Of a stretch of 64,000 bases of DNA, positions 62,118 to 64,000 are shown one piece after another. The notes under the pieces are model-generated. The model searched no databases, was not told the origin of the DNA, and worked only from the letters and a program-made list of their open reading frames with translations. Positions within the stretch are counted from its first letter, which is position 1. The number at the start of each line of letters is the position of its first letter. Source of the stretch: Pseudomonas entomophila (lineage in GTDB: Bacteria > Pseudomonadota > Gammaproteobacteria > Pseudomonadales > Pseudomonadaceae); the NCBI RefSeq assembly GCF_018417595.1, contig NZ_CP070982.1, positions 4,639,001 to 4,703,000 on the forward strand, read 5' to 3'. The translations under genes were made by a program, and so were the position numbers.

Positions 62118-62438
62118 ATGCTCTTCAGCGAAACGGTCATCTTCACCAAACGCGTAAAGGAACTGCTCGACGATGAGACTTACCGGCTGCTGCAGGTTCG
62201 TCTCTTGATTGCCCCGGATGCAGGTGACCTCATCGAGGGCACCGGTGGCTTGCGAAAGCTCCGTATCGCAGCGAACGGGCATGGAAAACGAGGTGGCGCC
62301 CGGGTCATCTACTACCACTTCAACGCTGCAGCGCAAATCGCCATGCTCTACATCTACCCCAAGAACGAGCAACAGGACTTGTCCACCGAACAGCGCAAGG
62401 CACTGAAAGCCGTCATCGAACACTGGAGACACCCATGA
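62118..62438 (+). CDS. RelE/ParE-superfamily toxin (HigB-2-like)
   Basis: 106 residues with the HigB-2 type core: LLIAPDAGDLIEGTGGLRKLRI, GKRGGARVIYYHF and MLYIYPKNEQQDLSTEQRKAL. These are usually ribosome-dependent mRNA interferases. The toxin gene comes first and the antitoxin second, the order typical of HigBA and NadS pairs. The ATG has no clear ribosome site. Its stop overlaps the antitoxin ATG (ATGA). Confidence 0.88.
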   Translation: MLFSETVIFTKRVKELLDDETYRLLQVRLLIAPDAGDLIEGTGGLRKLRIAANGHGKRGGARVIYYHFNAAAQIAMLYIYPKNEQQDLSTEQRKALKAVIEHWRHP

Positions 62439-62722
62439 GCCGATTTTTCGAAGAGCTGATGCAAAGCGTTGAACAGATGGATGAAATCATCCAGGGGCAA
62501 CGCCAGCCTTCCCGCCAGTTCGAAATCGATGCGCTTCAGGTCCGCAACATTCGCAAGCGCACCGGCCTGTCCCAAGTACGCTTCGCCGAGATGATCGACG
62601 TGCAGGTCGCCACGTTACGCAACTGGGAACAGGGGCGTCGTGAGCCCACCGGCCCCGCCAAGGCATTGCTTCGGGCACTGCACAATGACCCCGAGCATGT
62701 GCTCAAGGCTCTTGCTCACTGA
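62435..62722 (+). CDS. HTH antitoxin (HigA/NadS-like)
   Basis: 95 residues with a Cro/C1-type helix-turn-helix (RKRTGLSQVRFAEMIDVQVATLRNWEQGRREPTGPA). It should neutralise the upstream toxin and repress the pair. ATGA coupling to the toxin gene. Confidence 0.9.
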   Translation: MSRFFEELMQSVEQMDEIIQGQRQPSRQFEIDALQVRNIRKRTGLSQVRFAEMIDVQVATLRNWEQGRREPTGPAKALLRALHNDPEHVLKALAH

Positions 62723-62723
62723 A

Positions 62724-62742
62724 GGCCCGGGCGTTCCGGGCC
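62724..62742 (+). terminator. Hairpin after the toxin-antitoxin pair
   Basis: GGCCCGG-GCGTT-CCGGGCC one base past the antitoxin stop, followed by TGCAATTT; the T-run is weak. It lies in a convergent gap. Confidence 0.5.
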
Positions 62743-62760
62743 TGCAATTTACTTCCCGCC

Positions 62761-63243
62761 TCAGGCCTGCGGGTAGCTGCAACCGACGTACAGGTCGCGA
62801 TCCTTGTCTTCCGTCGAAACCACGCGCAACGTGCCCTTGCTCTCCAGCACTCGCTGGTAGTCGACATAACCGTCGGTATCGAGCGTCTTCTTCAGCTTGA
62901 GCGCACTGGCCAGCTTGGCGGCATCGGCCAGGGGCGCGGTGCTGCTGCTCTGCAGGTAGAAGCTGAAGCGGTCGGTCATCACCAGGGTGGCGGACGACAC
63001 ACCATTGATGCTCAAGGCCGGCGTAACCTGCCAGGCGGCGCCGCCCCAGGGGCTGTGCGCCTCATCCTTGGTGAAGGTCAGTTGCTCGGCATCGACCAAC
63101 TGGTTGAAGGCCTCCACCTGCTGCGCGCTGGCCTCGCACTTGGCCAGCGCCGTGAACAGGGCGACCTGGGCCGAATCGGCAGCCGAGGCGGAAAACGCGG
63201 CCAGGCAGCCGGCCAGGGTGAGGTAACGAAGCGATCCTTTCAT
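62761..63243 (-). CDS. Exported protein of unknown function
   Basis: 160 residues with a signal peptide (YLTLAGCLAAFSASA|AD). The mature part has two cysteines (KCEAS and VGCSYP) that could form a disulfide. No family recognised. ATG 63243 follows AAGGAAGTTCTC. It lies 14 bp after the next exported-protein gene in the same direction, so the two are probably cotranscribed. Confidence 0.8.
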   Translation of the reverse strand: MKGSLRYLTLAGCLAAFSASAADSAQVALFTALAKCEASAQQVEAFNQLVDAEQLTFTKDEAHSPWGGAAWQVTPALSINGVSSATLVMTDRFSFYLQSSSTAPLADAAKLASALKLKKTLDTDGYVDYQRVLESKGTLRVVSTEDKDRDLYVGCSYPQA

Positions 63244-63257
63244 GAGAACTTCCTTGC

Positions 63258-63629
63258 TCAGTTGAACGTGCATTGGTTGAACGACAGGTAATCACTGCCG
63301 GAGGTGAATTGCAGTACGCATTCGGCGTCGAACTTCTGGCCCGGGTGCAGCGCTTTCATCTGCTCGTCCTGGGCACTGTCGGCCCCGCGCAGGCGGGCCA
63401 GTTCGTAGCCATCGTCATCGCCGGCGGCGAGTATCGGCGCGCCCTTGAGATTGGTCGACACACCCAGTGCCACCGCGGTGATCTGCACCGGCTGGTTCAG
63501 CTCCTCCATGCTCAGCGTGGAGTAGCCCTTCTGCTCATAGCTCTGGTACAGCGTGGCAATATCCTGGGCATCGGCGCCCGGGGCAAACAACAGGCTGCAG
63601 GCTAGCACAGCCAAGATCCTGGATTTCAC
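63258..63629 (-). CDS. Small exported protein, possibly of the tRNA_anti-like (OB-fold) family
   Basis: 123 residues starting at GTG 63629, with AAGGAG 5 bases upstream. The signal peptide VKSRILAVLACSLLFAPGADA is followed by a small beta-rich domain (ELNQPVQITAVALGVSTNLKGAPILAA...FDAECVLQF) with two cysteines near the C-terminus. The strand pattern resembles OB-fold periplasmic proteins (PF12869), but this is a low-confidence family call. First of a two-gene unit. Confidence 0.75.
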   Translation of the reverse strand: MKSRILAVLACSLLFAPGADAQDIATLYQSYEQKGYSTLSMEELNQPVQITAVALGVSTNLKGAPILAAGDDDGYELARLRGADSAQDEQMKALHPGQKFDAECVLQFTSGSDYLSFNQCTFN

Positions 63630-63646
63630 ACTAGCTCCTTGTGACG

Positions 63647-63673
63647 GGTCTCCAGCGTGGGCCGCTGGAGACC
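63647..63673 (-). other. Strong 11-bp inverted repeat upstream of the small exported protein gene
   Basis: GGTCTCCAGCG-TGGGC-CGCTGGAGACC, a perfect stem ending ~18 bases before the GTG start and 8 bases before the ribosome site on the minus strand. There is no T-run, so it could be an operator, a leader hairpin or a weak end for the esterase transcript. Confidence 0.6.
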
Positions 63674-63725
63674 GGCACTTTGCCATTAGTGAAGACCGGG
63701 CACCATCAGGGTCTCCCTGATCCAG

Positions 63726-64000
63726 CTACTTCGGCACGCAGGCCCGGGGCTGCGCCCGGGTACCGCGGCCGATCAAGCTGATCAAGCCGCAGGGCAGGCT
63801 GCCGCGCCACTGCAGGTAGTCGTGCCCCGCCGGATACTCCGCCTGCTCCACCGCATACCCCTTGGCCAGCAGCACATCGCGCAGGTGGCGATTGGTGTCG
63901 AGGATCCTCGGGCCTTCGAACAACCCGGCCTGGAGGTAGAAGCGCAGCGCCTTGCGCGGTGCCTTGACGTACTCGCGGGTCAACCAACCCGGCTCCTCGC
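63726..64000 (-). CDS. C-terminal part of an enterochelin-esterase-like hydrolase (5' end outside window)
   Basis: About 90 residues are open to the window edge: Glu-Glu-Pro-Gly-Trp-Leu-Thr-Arg-Glu-Tyr, then FYLQAGLFEGPRILDTNRHLRDVLLAKGY and the catalytic-His motif PAGHDYLQWRGSLP. This matches the C-terminus of Fes-type siderophore esterases and related alpha/beta hydrolases. Whether it acts on a siderophore cannot be judged from the fragment. Confidence 0.78.
   Translation of the reverse strand, partial: EEPGWLTREYVKAPRKALRFYLQAGLFEGPRILDTNRHLRDVLLAKGYAVEQAEYPAGHDYLQWRGSLPCGLISLIGRGTRAQPRACVPK

Overview
The window is one contiguous, GC-rich, densely coding stretch of a Pseudomonas chromosome. 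Gene content and order point to the P. putida group: purT, pdxJ-recO-era-rnc-lepB-lepA-mucD-mucBA-algU, nadB, tctED-porin-tctCBA, ung and phaG run in the order I remember for P. putida, though no database was searched. REP elements with Pseudomonas-type cores (tgtaggagcgg..., gcgggt..acccgc) lie in ten intergenic gaps. There is no integrase, transposase, phage gene or CRISPR array.

Layout. 1-7.5 kb: end of a YpjD/CcsA-like membrane protein, a CorC-type protein, an MHS-type MFS permease, purT, a VUT transporter, DUF1289, gamma carbonic anhydrase, two Nudix hydrolases and an L,D-transpeptidase. 7.6-18.2 kb: a minus-strand operon uxpA-gspC-D-E-F-G-H-I-J-L-M-N encoding a type II secretion system, with almost every junction overlapping. 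Divergent from it is a PhoX/UxpB-like phosphatase (18.4-20.5 kb). A good Pho-box match lies in the shared intergenic region, so I read this as a phosphate-starvation secretion module. gspK is missing, GspC is short, and UxpA appears to have lost the metal ligands of its phosphoesterase fold. 20.6-22.7 kb: a metal-type two-component system behind a MerR/CadR-like promoter. 22.8-33 kb: housekeeping genes (pdxJ, recO, era, rnc, lepB, lepA) and the envelope-stress locus algU-mucA-mucB-mucD, with two sigma-22 promoters upstream of algU. 33.4-37.6 kb: nadB, ygfX-sdhE, ygfZ and an HDOD protein.

37.7-45.4 kb: a tricarboxylate uptake locus with TctE/TctD, an OprD-type porin, TctCBA and an AbrB-type membrane protein. 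A direct repeat in the tctD-porin gap is a candidate TctD site. 45.5-53.2 kb is accessory: a small thioredoxin-fold protein, an autotransporter with three tandem 59-residue passenger repeats, and two adjacent large related proteins built from repeated beta-type modules that I cannot assign to any family. 53.3-60 kb: ung, a 3-hydroxyisobutyryl-CoA hydrolase-like protein, a Tyr/Arg-rich lipoprotein, a diguanylate cyclase, a CWC protein, a pseudouridine synthase whose C-terminus is encoded by a REP element, and phaG. 60-64 kb: tRNA-Gly(CCC), a SulP transporter, a RelE/HigB-HigA type toxin-antitoxin pair, two small exported proteins and the end of an enterochelin-esterase-like gene.

The best candidates for new biology are the GspK-less, Pho-linked secretion operon with its apparent pseudo-enzyme UxpA, and the tandem modular proteins at 48.8-53.2 kb.
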